Positions 55,977 to 64,000 of a stretch of DNA of 64,000 nt are shown piece after piece. Under the pieces are notes generated by a model. That model was not told the origin of the DNA. It did no database searches and worked only from the letters and a program-made list of their open reading frames with translations. Made by a program: the position numbers and the translations under genes. Position 1 is the stretch's first letter, and every line of letters starts with the position of its first letter. The stretch is from Candidatus Scybalocola faecavium (GTDB lineage Bacteria; Bacillota; Clostridia; Lachnospirales; Lachnospiraceae): contig DVFP01000015.1 in NCBI GenBank assembly GCA_018713145.1, positions 124,001 to 188,000 of the forward strand, in the 5' to 3' direction.

Positions 55977-56678
55977 TTAAATTGATTTTGTTCCATGCCT
56001 TAAAAACAGCCGGCGCCGTACCATATGACGCTGATCATTAATCTCCTGGCAGGGAACCAAAGTGCCGTGATCCAGCTTCAGTATACGATCCGCAAAGGAG
56101 CATACATCTTCATACTTTGCGCCAGTCACCAGGGCGCATATATTATAGTAGCTGACAATATCCCGGATGCATTGGCGCACCGGGTCACTATGGCTGCGGG
56201 TCAAAAAGCGGAAGGGCTCATCCAAAAGCAAAACCTTAGGCCGCATGGTCATAATCTTTGCCAATGCAACCCTGAGTCTCTCCTCACCGGAAATATGGGT
56301 GATTTTCTTAGTCAAAAGATCATCCAGCCCCATAAACTGGATCAGCTCATTCACCTGGGACATATCCGATACCGGCCGCAGCTTTAAAGGGAAGGTAATA
56401 TTTTTATACACACTCCAGTCCCATACAAAATCAAAATCCCTAAAAACAATATTGACCTGCCGATCCTCCTGGTCTACACTTGTAATATCACGGCCGTCTA
56501 AATAAATCTGTCCGCAGTCCCCGTTGGTGATCCCCTGGATCAGATTTAAAAGCGTGGACTTTCCGCTTCCTGGCGGTCCGAAAACAGATACGATCTCCCG
56601 GTCTTTGATCTTAAGATTAATATTATTTAAAATAAGCTTACCGTCAAACGATTTTTTAAGTTTTTCCAATTCCAACAT
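55977..56678 (-). CDS. orphan ABC ATPase with altered Q-loop and H-switch
   Basis: 233 residues. Walker A GPPGSGKST and Walker B VLLLDEPF are intact, but the Q-loop reads VFRDFDF (Arg for Gln), the signature is ISGEERLRVA instead of LSGGQ, and the switch His is replaced in VTGAKYED (Gly where VTHD is usual). Overall it resembles nitrate/taurine- or spermidine-type importer ATPases. No permease or binding protein is adjacent. It may bind ATP but hydrolyse it poorly, or act as a regulatory ATPase. The role is unknown. Confidence 0.85.
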   Translation of the reverse strand: MLELEKLKKSFDGKLILNNINLKIKDREIVSVFGPPGSGKSTLLNLIQGITNGDCGQIYLDGRDITSVDQEDRQVNIVFRDFDFVWDWSVYKNITFPLKLRPVSDMSQVNELIQFMGLDDLLTKKITHISGEERLRVALAKIMTMRPKVLLLDEPFRFLTRSHSDPVRQCIRDIVSYYNICALVTGAKYEDVCSFADRILKLDHGTLVPCQEINDQRHMVRRRLFLRHGTKSI

Positions 56679-56938
56679 GAATATATGATGCCTCCAAAAT
56701 AGAACTTAGCCATCATTTTTGATGATACTATCTCATCCTTATATATTTTGAGTATTTTATCAGCATCCTTATAATTTTTCTATCACATTTTGGAAAAATA
56801 AACGTAAAAAACATGTAAATTGTATTTTTTCATGATATTATAAAAGTACAGACGTACATACTAAAAGGGAATTATCGTCCATGTAACCAATCAGCTTGCT
56901 GAACAGTTATGCATTATTTTTTAGCGGGAGGGATTCTC

Positions 56939-57775
56939 ATGCTTAATATCATCGGCTGGATCAAAGACATAATGAATAAGATCAAGGATGACCATGTGAC
57001 CGCTTATGCTGCCCAGTCTGCCTTTTTTATCATTCTGTCTGCTGTTCCTTTTTTAATGCTCCTGCTGATCCTGCTTAATCATGTGCCTATTGAAACGGAA
57101 ACACTGATCACTAATATTAATGACTTTTTTCCGGCAGATACCAGCGATTTTATCAATGCCATCATTCAGGAAATCAATACAAAAACCTCTGGAACGGTCC
57201 TGTCCATTACTATTATCGCCCTTTTATGGACTTCCGGCAAGGGCATTCTTGCCCTGACCCGTGGACTGAACTCTGTATACGGCATTAAAGAAACCCGAAA
57301 TTATCTGATCTTAAGAGTGGTCTCTACATTTTACACACTGCTTTTCGCTATTATGATCATCTTTACTTTGGGATTTCTCGTTTTCGGCAACCGGATCTAC
57401 CTGTGGATCTGTGAAAAAATTCCTTTTTTAAACCATGTGGCTGCTTTTTTAATCAGCATCCGCACCATCTCCTCCATGGGTATTCTGACCGGATTGTTCC
57501 TTGTATTTTATAAGGTGCTCCCAAACCGAAAAGGCCGACTGTTCCATCAGCTTCCCGGCGCTGTTTTTGCGGCACTGGGCTGGATGATCAGCTCCTATAT
57601 TTTCTCTATTTACGTGGATTTTTCTGCAGGACTGTCCTATATGTACGGCAGCCTGACCAGTATTATTGTCACCATGCTGTGGCTTTACTTTTGTATGAAC
57701 ATATTCTTTTTCGGTGCTGAGCTAAATGTTCTGTGCTTTCCGCTGGATCAGGAACACCATGACCTGCGATACTGA
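56939..57775 (+). CDS. YihY/virulence factor BrkB family membrane protein
   Basis: 278 residues with six membrane helices, the normal layout. The N-terminal DDHVTAYAAQSAFFIILSAVPFLMLLL is the family signature; AALGWMISSYIFSIYV and SYMYGSLTSIIVTMLWLYFCM are typical of the C-terminal half. The family was once wrongly called ribonuclease BN. ATG 56939 has GGGAGGG upstream. Function unknown. Confidence 0.9.
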   Translation: MLNIIGWIKDIMNKIKDDHVTAYAAQSAFFIILSAVPFLMLLLILLNHVPIETETLITNINDFFPADTSDFINAIIQEINTKTSGTVLSITIIALLWTSGKGILALTRGLNSVYGIKETRNYLILRVVSTFYTLLFAIMIIFTLGFLVFGNRIYLWICEKIPFLNHVAAFLISIRTISSMGILTGLFLVFYKVLPNRKGRLFHQLPGAVFAALGWMISSYIFSIYVDFSAGLSYMYGSLTSIIVTMLWLYFCMNIFFFGAELNVLCFPLDQEHHDLRY

Positions 57776-57792
57776 TTATAAACCGTTTTTCC

Positions 57793-57863
57793 CACAGGCT
57801 GTGAAAAAACCCCCCAAAGCAGGCGGCAAGGTCCGCAGGGTTTTATGTTTTTCACAGCCTGTG
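57793..57863. terminator. long inverted repeat between convergent genes
   Basis: A perfect 16-bp inverted repeat, CACAGGCTGTGAAAAA with TTTTTCACAGCCTGTG, encloses about 39 nt that holds its own small hairpin. It lies between the YihY gene and the convergent SpoIID-domain gene and fits a bidirectional terminator. Confidence 0.65.
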
Positions 57864-57874
57864 CCGGATGATTA

Positions 57875-60187
57875 CTATATTTCTCCTACTGTTGTCCCCG
57901 GAAAGTAATGCTTTAGTATCTCCTGCCAGGAATATCCCCGGCAGGCCAGGGCCCAAACACCATTTTGGCTCATCCCGGCCCCATGGCCATAGCCGCCGCC
58001 TTTTAAAGTACAGGACTGGGAATCCTCAGCAGCAACATAAAAATATCCGCTTGGAAGCAGGTTCATCGTTCCTGCATCTGTCCCATCATGACAGATCACA
58101 TGGGCGTTTACCGGTGCCAGCAGTAAACGGATATTATACTCGCCGCTGATTTTTATGATCGCTTCACTGCCTTCCACAATCACAGATTTCAGGACGCCGC
58201 TTTTTGCCCTTTCATTAACATAAATCTCCCGGATTTCTCCTACAGTAGAAATTTCTTTTTGGATAAAGTTTCCCTCACTGTCTAAAACAGTGATCTGATC
58301 CGGAACTGTACGCATACGGGTCAGCAGGCTTTTATCTACAGCAGTTTTTACATCTGAAAGATTCATGGTCACCTGCCACCGGAACCAGGAAATATCCTTT
58401 TCAAAATAATCTTTATCTTCATAATCATCAATAAAACTGTGAAATGCATCCTCTGAGGACAAATCCACATCTTTGCTTCCTATAATTTGAAGCCGTCCCT
58501 CCATATATTCCGGACTCTCTCCAGACAGCCAAATATCCCCCGGACTGGAGCTGCTGCCGCAGGAGGTGGAATAAAAGTAGGCTTCTACCGGTGTCTGCTG
58601 CCACAAAAGCACTTTTCCCGCAGTTTCATCTACCGCCTGGGTGGCTCGGGGATCCTCGCCGGAATTATTATAAACCTGGGTTGCCGTACTGTCATCGACA
58701 TGAGCATTCCACTGGGAAAATCTGGGGGACCTAATAGCAGCGGCAGCAAAACTCCTGGCACACACTGCCTGGACCTTAAGGGCTTCTATATCATAGGACG
58801 CAGGCATTTCACTAGGAACCACGCCATACAGATATTCTTCCAAAAGAAGCTCATTTACCAGGATAAGGCCGTCTCCCATATTGGTAATTTCAATCATTCC
58901 ACGATAGGCCGGATGACCCTGTCCCCGATCCAGAGAAAGGATCTGGATCTGTCCGGAAGTTGCAGAGGTCTGGATCACCATGGACTGTCCCTGATGCAAA
59001 CTCTTACTGTCAATGGTCAGTTCTGTCCCAGCCTCATAGTCGGTGCGCACATCCCGGCATACGCTCCAGAAAGGAACACTGCTGGTCAGACAGACATTTT
59101 CATGCGTATAGCCCGTATATCCGCTGGCGCTTAACAGCACCCGGATCATGCTTGTTTCTGAATCTCCGCGAATCAACGCTCCGCAGATCATTTTCCCATC
59201 CACAACAAATTCCGTATATTTATTTCCGACCTGGAGATCGCTGACAGAACGTTCCTTATCCTCACCGGTAAGATCAAGTACACGGAAATGGTCCGTCATA
59301 TACACTTTTCCGTAATTTTTTATTTCTACATAATCCTCCCCTACAGAAAGGATCTCTCCTTTGATCACCGTGGATTTCAGCACGACCTGGCTTACCTTTT
59401 TCCGGGTCAGGACAATATCTCCTATAACCTGAGCCGCCGTCTCTTCCAATGGTCTGTCCAGATTAAAGGTGCGGCTGTATCCCCAAATATCCACAGTAAC
59501 TGAGCGCCCCTTTGCGTCCTGTATCCATGCATTTTTAATTTTTGCCGGTTCTTTCTTTTCTTCCCTTATTGCTATCAGATGATCTTTGCACACATAAGCT
59601 GAAACCATGGCATCCATATAAGTATCCAGGGCAATACCAGTAAAATCAAAAATCCCCTGGTCTGTGACACACTGCCACATAGAAAGCCCCTCCATATTTG
59701 ATGAGGTTCCGACAATGATCAGATCAACTTTCCGGACGGAACTTTCCCCCTGGGTCAGATCCCCCTCCCGCAAAGAAAGACTGCTTTCCTCCAGGATACG
59801 GTCATAAATCTCAAACCACTGGTCAGCGGGAATTTTTTTATCATCCGGTTCCGGACTTTCATAATCGATGGAAAAAGCTGAGGCAATGCTTTTTACTTCT
59901 CCGTAAGTCAGGCTGTCCATTCCGCTGTAGCCATCCTTTTCAGGATACATCCCGCAACGGTTTACCGCTTCATCTATGTAATCGGCATACCAAGACTCAT
60001 TCCCCTCTTGATCCTGAACCGTCAATGCCCCATCTTCTCCCATACAGGCAAACACGGTCATTTTTGCCGCCAGGCCACGGCTGACCCACATCGTCCTGTC
60101 ATTCCATATTCCATAAACAAAAAGCATAAAAACTGTAATGAGAAAAATCCCGGCCAGCCCTAAAATGACCCAAAACTGTTTTTTCAT
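57875..60187 (-). CDS. SpoIID/LytB domain protein with long N-terminal extension
   Basis: 770 residues. One N-terminal membrane helix (about 5-28) anchors an extracytoplasmic protein. The SpoIID domain lies near 450-760: EYLYGVVPSEMPASYDIEALKVQAVCARS, then FYSTSCG and GYGHGAGMSQNG. SpoIID is a lytic transglycosylase that trims glycan strands stripped of stem peptides during engulfment. About 420 residues come before the domain (classical SpoIID is about 340 in total). AAGGAA precedes the ATG. It may be a sporulation protein or a SpoIID-like wall enzyme. Confidence 0.85.
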   Translation of the reverse strand: MKKQFWVILGLAGIFLITVFMLFVYGIWNDRTMWVSRGLAAKMTVFACMGEDGALTVQDQEGNESWYADYIDEAVNRCGMYPEKDGYSGMDSLTYGEVKSIASAFSIDYESPEPDDKKIPADQWFEIYDRILEESSLSLREGDLTQGESSVRKVDLIIVGTSSNMEGLSMWQCVTDQGIFDFTGIALDTYMDAMVSAYVCKDHLIAIREEKKEPAKIKNAWIQDAKGRSVTVDIWGYSRTFNLDRPLEETAAQVIGDIVLTRKKVSQVVLKSTVIKGEILSVGEDYVEIKNYGKVYMTDHFRVLDLTGEDKERSVSDLQVGNKYTEFVVDGKMICGALIRGDSETSMIRVLLSASGYTGYTHENVCLTSSVPFWSVCRDVRTDYEAGTELTIDSKSLHQGQSMVIQTSATSGQIQILSLDRGQGHPAYRGMIEITNMGDGLILVNELLLEEYLYGVVPSEMPASYDIEALKVQAVCARSFAAAAIRSPRFSQWNAHVDDSTATQVYNNSGEDPRATQAVDETAGKVLLWQQTPVEAYFYSTSCGSSSSPGDIWLSGESPEYMEGRLQIIGSKDVDLSSEDAFHSFIDDYEDKDYFEKDISWFRWQVTMNLSDVKTAVDKSLLTRMRTVPDQITVLDSEGNFIQKEISTVGEIREIYVNERAKSGVLKSVIVEGSEAIIKISGEYNIRLLLAPVNAHVICHDGTDAGTMNLLPSGYFYVAAEDSQSCTLKGGGYGHGAGMSQNGVWALACRGYSWQEILKHYFPGTTVGEI

Positions 60188-60274
60188 AAATTCCTTCCCC
60201 TAAAATATCGCCACTGGCTCAGACTCGTCTGGCCAGTGGCCTTAAATCTTAGGCAGCATGGCTCAATGCTAAAC

Positions 60275-60312
60275 AAAAAGAGACGTCAAGGAGTTAGCTT
60301 GCGTCTCTTTTT
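60275..60312. terminator. terminator of the 6S RNA
   Basis: A perfect 11-bp stem AAAAAGAGACG/CGTCTCTTTTT with a 16-nt loop and T-run, about 12 nt after the closing stem of the RNA. Confidence 0.85.
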
Positions 60313-60319
60313 TCATCTT

Positions 60320-60520
60320 ATGTAGAAGACCCAGGGTGCCGTTCCCCGCTATTTTGACGCCTAGCCTAACGCCAGGTGGGTAATCTCGTCGGTTTTTCTG
60401 TCTTCCACTGCATAATCGGAGGCTTGACATATTTCCCGATATCAAATTTCCCGTCAAAATAAATGTAGGTTCAAAATTGCAGGGTTCTCGAACATCCCAG
60501 GAATCTCTTCTCTCTATCTG
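60320..60520 (-). ncRNA. ssrS: probable 6S RNA
   Basis: Located between a perfect sigma-A promoter and a strong terminator, with no open frame. The two ends match the 6S closing stem: the 5' side GGGATGTTCG resembles E. coli GAGATGTTCG, and the 3' side CGGCACCC resembles CGGCATCTC; GGG-A-TGTT pairs with GGCACCC with one bulged A. Further in, ATTTTGACG pairs perfectly with CGTCAAAAT, and CCTGGC with GCTAGG, giving the long rod with a large internal loop expected of 6S. 6S RNA mimics an open promoter and sequesters sigma-A RNA polymerase. Confidence 0.75.
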
Positions 60521-60526
60521 TGATTA

Positions 60527-60555
60527 ATTATATATGATATGATAAGAAATTTCAA
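60527..60555 (-). promoter_or_regulatory. sigma-A promoter of the 6S RNA
   Basis: TTGAAA (60555-60550), a 17-nt spacer and TATAAT (60532-60527). The -35 box overlaps the stop codon of the sigma-factor gene. Confidence 0.85.
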
Positions 60556-61082
60556 GTAGGAAATATTTCCTGTGCTTTTACGGAAAGCTTTTTTATTCCC
60601 CGCTCATACCGCTTCCTTGCTGTCGTCTCCCGAATCCCTAATACCGCGCCAATATCCTTGTAGCTCATATTATACAAAATGCGCAGAACCAGGATCTTTC
60701 TGTACTTTTCCGTAACCACTCCCAGGATCTTTAAATCGTCCTGAAATATTATATGGTTCTCCACAGGACAATATTCTCTGGAAAGATCCTTTGTCTGAAG
60801 GGGCGTAATATCCGATTTCAGGATCAGCTTACTGTTGCGGTCAGCAAAATAATCTGCAATGGATGATCTGAGAATGTCCTTTAAATAGCCTTCCATAGCC
60901 CTTTTCTCCATTCTTCGCATACGCTCGCCGTAGGTCCACACACGGCAATAGACTTCTTGGATAATATCATCGGTCCAGGCCGGATTCTTTACCCGGCTGC
61001 ATACAATCTTCCGGACAGATCCTCCATAGGTTGCGGTAAACCATTGAAACCATTGCTTTTCGATATCATTTTCCTCAGCCAC
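60552..61082 (-). CDS. RNA polymerase sigma factor, small sigma-70 type (ECF-like)
   Basis: 176 residues. Region 2 (about 10-85) has PAWTDDIIQEVYCRVW; region 4 (about 115-170) has LRILYNMSYKDIGAVLGIRETTARKRYERGIKKL. GTG 61082 was chosen because AAAGGA lies 6 nt upstream and the product has ECF length; a longer frame to 61196 lacks a site. No anti-sigma factor gene is adjacent. Confidence 0.85.
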   Translation of the reverse strand: MAEENDIEKQWFQWFTATYGGSVRKIVCSRVKNPAWTDDIIQEVYCRVWTYGERMRRMEKRAMEGYLKDILRSSIADYFADRNSKLILKSDITPLQTKDLSREYCPVENHIIFQDDLKILGVVTEKYRKILVLRILYNMSYKDIGAVLGIRETTARKRYERGIKKLSVKAQEIFPT

Positions 61083-61517
61083 AGCATATCCTTTCTGACG
61101 TTGCCGTCTGTTGCGTACATTGTCACTGTTCACAAAGTTCACCGCAGCAGTATATCTACAGGCATTTTCAAACGGATGGACAATTATCAAAAACAATGCT
61201 AAACTATTATCAGGATATTCACCTAGCAGATTATGAAGGCGTCAAAAGGTATTTGACCACTTGACCTCTTTATACCATGGATTTTTTTCCGGCTTAGGCA
61301 GCCTTGCTTCCCCCTTCGGGCAGCATAAATAAGCGCCGGCCGTTTGGCTTCTGAAATCCTAAAAACATGAGAAATCGCTTAAATTCCCTTAAAAACCGGC
61401 TTTTTCTTGTGTTTTTACAGGACAGGTACATATGTTTTTTCACGAAAACATGAAAAGCATATCTCTCTGCCCCTGGTATCATCAGATACTCTAACAGAAA
61501 GGAAATGGACATCACCG
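61083..61517. other. intergenic region between the sigma-factor and GDPD genes
   Basis: About 435 bp. No gene is supported; open frames on either strand have no ribosome binding site or family resemblance. It should hold the divergent promoters. Short repeats of GGTCAA occur near 61240-61266 on the minus strand. Confidence 0.4.
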
Positions 61518-62342
61518 ATGAAAAATGTATCAAAAATCTTACTGGGCGGGCTGGCCTGTCTGCCTGCCGCATATCTTTGCGCCATTGCTCCCAGCCGCCG
61601 AAAATCTCCCCTTATGGAACATTTAAAAAAATATGACTATGCCCACCGGGGATTGCACGATAACCTTTGGGGCATCCCTGAAAACTCTATGGCTGCCTTT
61701 GAAAAAGCAGTAAACAAAAATTACGGCATTGAACTGGATATTCATCTGACCAAAGACCATCGTTTAGTCGTCTTTCATGATGACAGTCTTTGGCGCATGT
61801 GCCATATAAAGCAGAATATATGCGAAATGACATGGGACGAAATAAAAGAGGTACATCTGCTGAACACTCAGGAAACGATTCCCCTTTTTGAAGATGTCCT
61901 TAGCCTTGTTGCCGGCCGTGTTCCTCTCATTGTGGAACTTAAGGTGGACAAAGGCAATTATAATGAGTTGTGTGCTGCTGCCGATCAGATCCTTTCCCGG
62001 TATAAAGGTGCCTACTGTATCGAATCCTTCCATCCGCTGGCCATCGTCTGGTACAGGATGAACCGGAAAAATGTCGTCCGCGGTCAGCTCTCCTGCAACT
62101 TTAGCAGAACACCTCACAGCTGGCAGCCCGGACCCCTGGCCCTATCCCATCTGATCACCAATATTGGCGGCCGTCCGGACTTTATCGCCTATAACTATGA
62201 AGATATTAAAAATCTTGGATTCTTCCTGAATCACAAGCTTTTTAAAGCCATGACCGTACTATGGACAGTTTCCAGTGAAAAGGACAGAAAAATCCTGAAA
62301 AAGATGGGACATACGATCATTTTTGAACATTTTGAGCCATAA
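61518..62342 (+). CDS. glycerophosphodiester phosphodiesterase family protein
   Basis: 274 residues. A hydrophobic N-terminal stretch (about 5-25) suggests a membrane anchor. The GDPD core starts with YAHRGLH, then PENSMAAF, IELDIHLTKD and VVFHDD, giving the His-Arg, Glu-Asn, Glu-Asp and His residues of the active site; VPLIVELKV holds a further metal-binding Glu. It hydrolyses glycerophosphodiesters to glycerol 3-phosphate and an alcohol. ATG 61518 has GAAAGGA at a rather long 14 nt. Confidence 0.9.
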   Translation: MKNVSKILLGGLACLPAAYLCAIAPSRRKSPLMEHLKKYDYAHRGLHDNLWGIPENSMAAFEKAVNKNYGIELDIHLTKDHRLVVFHDDSLWRMCHIKQNICEMTWDEIKEVHLLNTQETIPLFEDVLSLVAGRVPLIVELKVDKGNYNELCAAADQILSRYKGAYCIESFHPLAIVWYRMNRKNVVRGQLSCNFSRTPHSWQPGPLALSHLITNIGGRPDFIAYNYEDIKNLGFFLNHKLFKAMTVLWTVSSEKDRKILKKMGHTIIFEHFEP

Positions 62343-62346
62343 AAAT

Positions 62347-62410
62347 CCCCCCGCCTGAAAACTGCCAAATCTTACAGATCTCCAGTTTCAAGCGGGGAAA
62401 TTTTATTTTC
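62347..62410 (+). terminator. rho-independent terminator after the GDPD gene
   Basis: CCCCGC plus CTGAAAACTG pairs with CAGTTTCAAG plus GCGGGG, followed by AAATTTTATTTT. Confidence 0.75.
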
Positions 62411-62527
62411 CCAGGCAGAAATATAAAGGGCCTGCCTGTACGTCTATTTAGTGAACACTGCCACGGACACTGTGTGTTCCTGCCACACAGCACTGACGAT
62501 CATGATTTCACAAAAATCTTACATCCA

Positions 62528-63760
62528 TTAATATAAAGGATACTTATCAGTAAGACTTTTCACAATAGCCATGGCTTCATCCTTACCGGATTCAAAATCC
62601 TTTAAGGTTACAGCAATCGCCTGGGCGATCTGATCCATATCGTCAGTATTCATTCCACGGGTCGTGGCTGCCGGCGTACCGAGACGGATACCGCTTGTCA
62701 CAAAAGGTGACTGAGGATCATTTGGGATCGTGTTCTTATTACATGTAATATGAACTTCATCCAGCATCTTTTCCGCCTGTTTTCCAGTCAGGCCAAGATT
62801 TTGAAGATCTACCAGCATAAGATGGTTATCCGTTCCGCCTGACACAATCGTCAAGCCTCTCTTTTGCAGTCCTGCGCACAGCGCCTTGGCGTTATCCACG
62901 ATCTGCTGCTGGTACTGCTTAAATTCATCTGAAAGGGCTTCTTTAAATGCAACGGCCTTAGCAGCGATCACATGCATCAATGGCCCGCCCTGAGTTCCGG
63001 GGAATACGGCAGAATTCAGCTTTTTGCCAAACTCTTCTGATGACAGGATCATACCGCCTCTGGGGCCTCTTAAGGTCTTATGCGTCGTTGTTGTTGTAAA
63101 ATGTGCGTAAGGGATCGGACTTGGATGGAGCCCTGCTGCCACAAGTCCTGCAATATGGGCCATATCCACCATAAGGTAAGCTCCCACTTCATCAGCGATT
63201 TCCCTGAACCGTTTAAAATCAATTGTACGGCAGTAGGCACTCGCACCGGCAATAATCAGCTTTGGCTTTGCTTCCAAAGCAATGCGGCGCACCTGGTCAT
63301 AATCGATGAAGCCTTTGTCATCCACACCATAAGGAACGCAATGGAAAACCTTGCCGGAATAGTTTGCCGGGCTTCCATGGGTTAAATGTCCGCCGTGATC
63401 CAGGTTCATGCCCATAAAGGTATCTCCCGGTTTTAACACAGCCTGAAAAACTGCCATATTCGCCTGAGCGCCGGAATGGGGCTGAACATTGACATACTCT
63501 GCGCCAAAAAGCTTCTTTGCCCGTTCAATGGCCAGATTCTCCACAATATCCACGTACTGACATCCGCCATAATAACGTTTTCCCGGGTAACCTTCCGCGT
63601 ACTTATTTGTGAGAGGGCTTCCCATGGCAGCCATAACCGCTTTGCTGACAAAATTCTCAGATGCGATCAGCTCAATGTTGCCGTTTTGTCTGCCAATCTC
63701 TAACTGTATCGCTTCGGCAACTTCCGGGTCTACATTTTTGACTTCATCAAATGAATACAT
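62528..63760 (-). CDS. glyA: serine hydroxymethyltransferase
   Basis: 410 residues, fold-type I PLP enzyme; converts serine and tetrahydrofolate to glycine and 5,10-methylene-tetrahydrofolate. The PLP lysine is K228 ([15 protein letters not shown]); [10 protein letters not shown]-like [10 protein letters not shown] and [14 protein letters not shown] are family signatures. ATG 63760 was chosen because GGAGG lies 8 nt upstream. Confidence 0.97.
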   Translation of the reverse strand: MYSFDEVKNVDPEVAEAIQLEIGRQNGNIELIASENFVSKAVMAAMGSPLTNKYAEGYPGKRYYGGCQYVDIVENLAIERAKKLFGAEYVNVQPHSGAQANMAVFQAVLKPGDTFMGMNLDHGGHLTHGSPANYSGKVFHCVPYGVDDKGFIDYDQVRRIALEAKPKLIIAGASAYCRTIDFKRFREIADEVGAYLMVDMAHIAGLVAAGLHPSPIPYAHFTTTTTHKTLRGPRGGMILSSEEFGKKLNSAVFPGTQGGPLMHVIAAKAVAFKEALSDEFKQYQQQIVDNAKALCAGLQKRGLTIVSGGTDNHLMLVDLQNLGLTGKQAEKMLDEVHITCNKNTIPNDPQSPFVTSGIRLGTPAATTRGMNTDDMDQIAQAIAVTLKDFESGKDEAMAIVKSLTDKYPLY

Positions 63761-63765
63761 AACTC

Positions 63766-64000
63766 CTACCTCCATATTTTCCATAATAGTAAAATGATCA
63801 GCACATACTCTATGATACTGATCGCCGGTATCCCTGCCGTAAACTGCACATGCTTTGTCTTATGGCGGAAAGTATACATGCCTGCCAGAACACCCGGACC
63901 GCCGCCTAAAAACGCAGTAACAAAAAACCGCTTTTCCGGGATCCTCCACTGATGCCTGACAGCCCGTGTCTTATCGATCCTGCACAAAATAAAACCATAC
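63766..64000 (-). CDS. DUF1294 family membrane protein, 5' end outside the window
   Basis: 78 residues are visible and the frame stays open to the right edge. The DUF1294 pattern is clear: [18 protein letters not shown], a [10 protein letters not shown] helix, and [15 protein letters not shown] followed by a hydrophobic end. Family proteins are about 85-120 residues, so only a short N-terminal part is missing. The stop lies 5 bp upstream of the glyA start, so the two are probably cotranscribed. Function unknown. Confidence 0.85.
   Translation of the reverse strand, partial: YGFILCRIDKTRAVRHQWRIPEKRFFVTAFLGGGPGVLAGMYTFRHKTKHVQFTAGIPAISIIEYVLIILLLWKIWR

Noticed and set aside
60320-60520. c-di-GMP, guanidine or other riboswitch controlling the SpoIID-domain gene
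   Set aside because: No core motif of those classes was found, and a strong terminator separates the RNA from the gene; the end stems fit 6S RNA better.
61294-61572. A 92-residue minus-strand frame upstream of the GDPD gene
   Set aside because: No ribosome binding site and no family resemblance; it overlaps the start of the real gene on the other strand.
1-64000. tRNA, rRNA, prophage or insertion sequence
   Set aside because: No tRNA-like cloverleaf with a T-loop consensus, no rRNA motif, and no transposase or phage structural gene was seen; xerD is the chromosomal type.

Overview
The window looks like a chromosomal segment of a spore-forming, Gram-positive anaerobe of the class Clostridia, most likely family Lachnospiraceae. 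The evidence is a SpoIIM-like and a SpoIID-like protein, redox repressor Rex, T-box riboswitches, a BceRSAB-type module, MazF next to alanine racemase, Firmicute-style ribosome binding sites (AGGAGG type) and consensus sigma-A promoters. The species cannot be named from sequence alone. I see no prophage, insertion sequence, CRISPR array, rRNA or tRNA. Start codons were chosen from ribosome binding sites and several are shorter than the longest open frame.

Layout. 1-7.1 kb: the 3' end of a DAHP synthase gene, then xerD, spoIIM, a YebC-family gene, mazF, alr and nnr on the minus strand. 7.1-14.8 kb: rex divergent from an ABC-F ATPase gene, a PlsC-like acyltransferase plus glycosyltransferase pair, a GlgX-type debranching enzyme and a TetR regulator. 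14.8-17.4 kb: a radical SAM/SPASM enzyme followed by a frameshifted paralogue that has lost its iron-sulfur cysteines. 17.6-27.1 kb: a sugar-uptake locus (ABC ATPase, permease, lipoprotein, permease, GH3 enzyme) divergent from an AraC-type regulator fused to a GH39 glycosidase domain. 27.1-33.0 kb: a BceRSAB-type four-gene module and a PrsA/SurA-like membrane-anchored foldase. 33.1-37.2 kb: tyrS with a Tyr T-box, then a tandem PII-like protein paired with a DUF1538 membrane protein. 37.6-44.9 kb: the complete trpEGDCFBA operon behind a Trp T-box. 45.1-49.8 kb: a DUF2089 regulator with two small membrane proteins, then two tandem ABC transporter pairs. 49.9-56.7 kb: queA, a possible very short transcript, a DUF3592-like protein, pheST behind a Phe T-box, and an orphan ABC ATPase with altered motifs. 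56.9-64 kb: a YihY/BrkB protein, a long SpoIID-domain protein, a probable 6S RNA with its own promoter and terminator, a small sigma factor, a GDPD-family phosphodiesterase, glyA and a partial DUF1294 gene.

A theme is aromatic amino-acid supply: DAHP synthase, tyrS, the trp operon and pheST lie within 55 kb, and the last three each carry a T-box leader reading Tyr, Trp or Phe. Between the T-box terminator and the first gene, each of the three leaders carries extra repeat DNA. The best candidates for undescribed biology are the DUF1538/PII-like pair, the radical SAM plus cysteine-less paralogue pair, the AraC-GH39 fusion with its transporter, and the promoter-hairpin unit at 51.04-51.19 kb.
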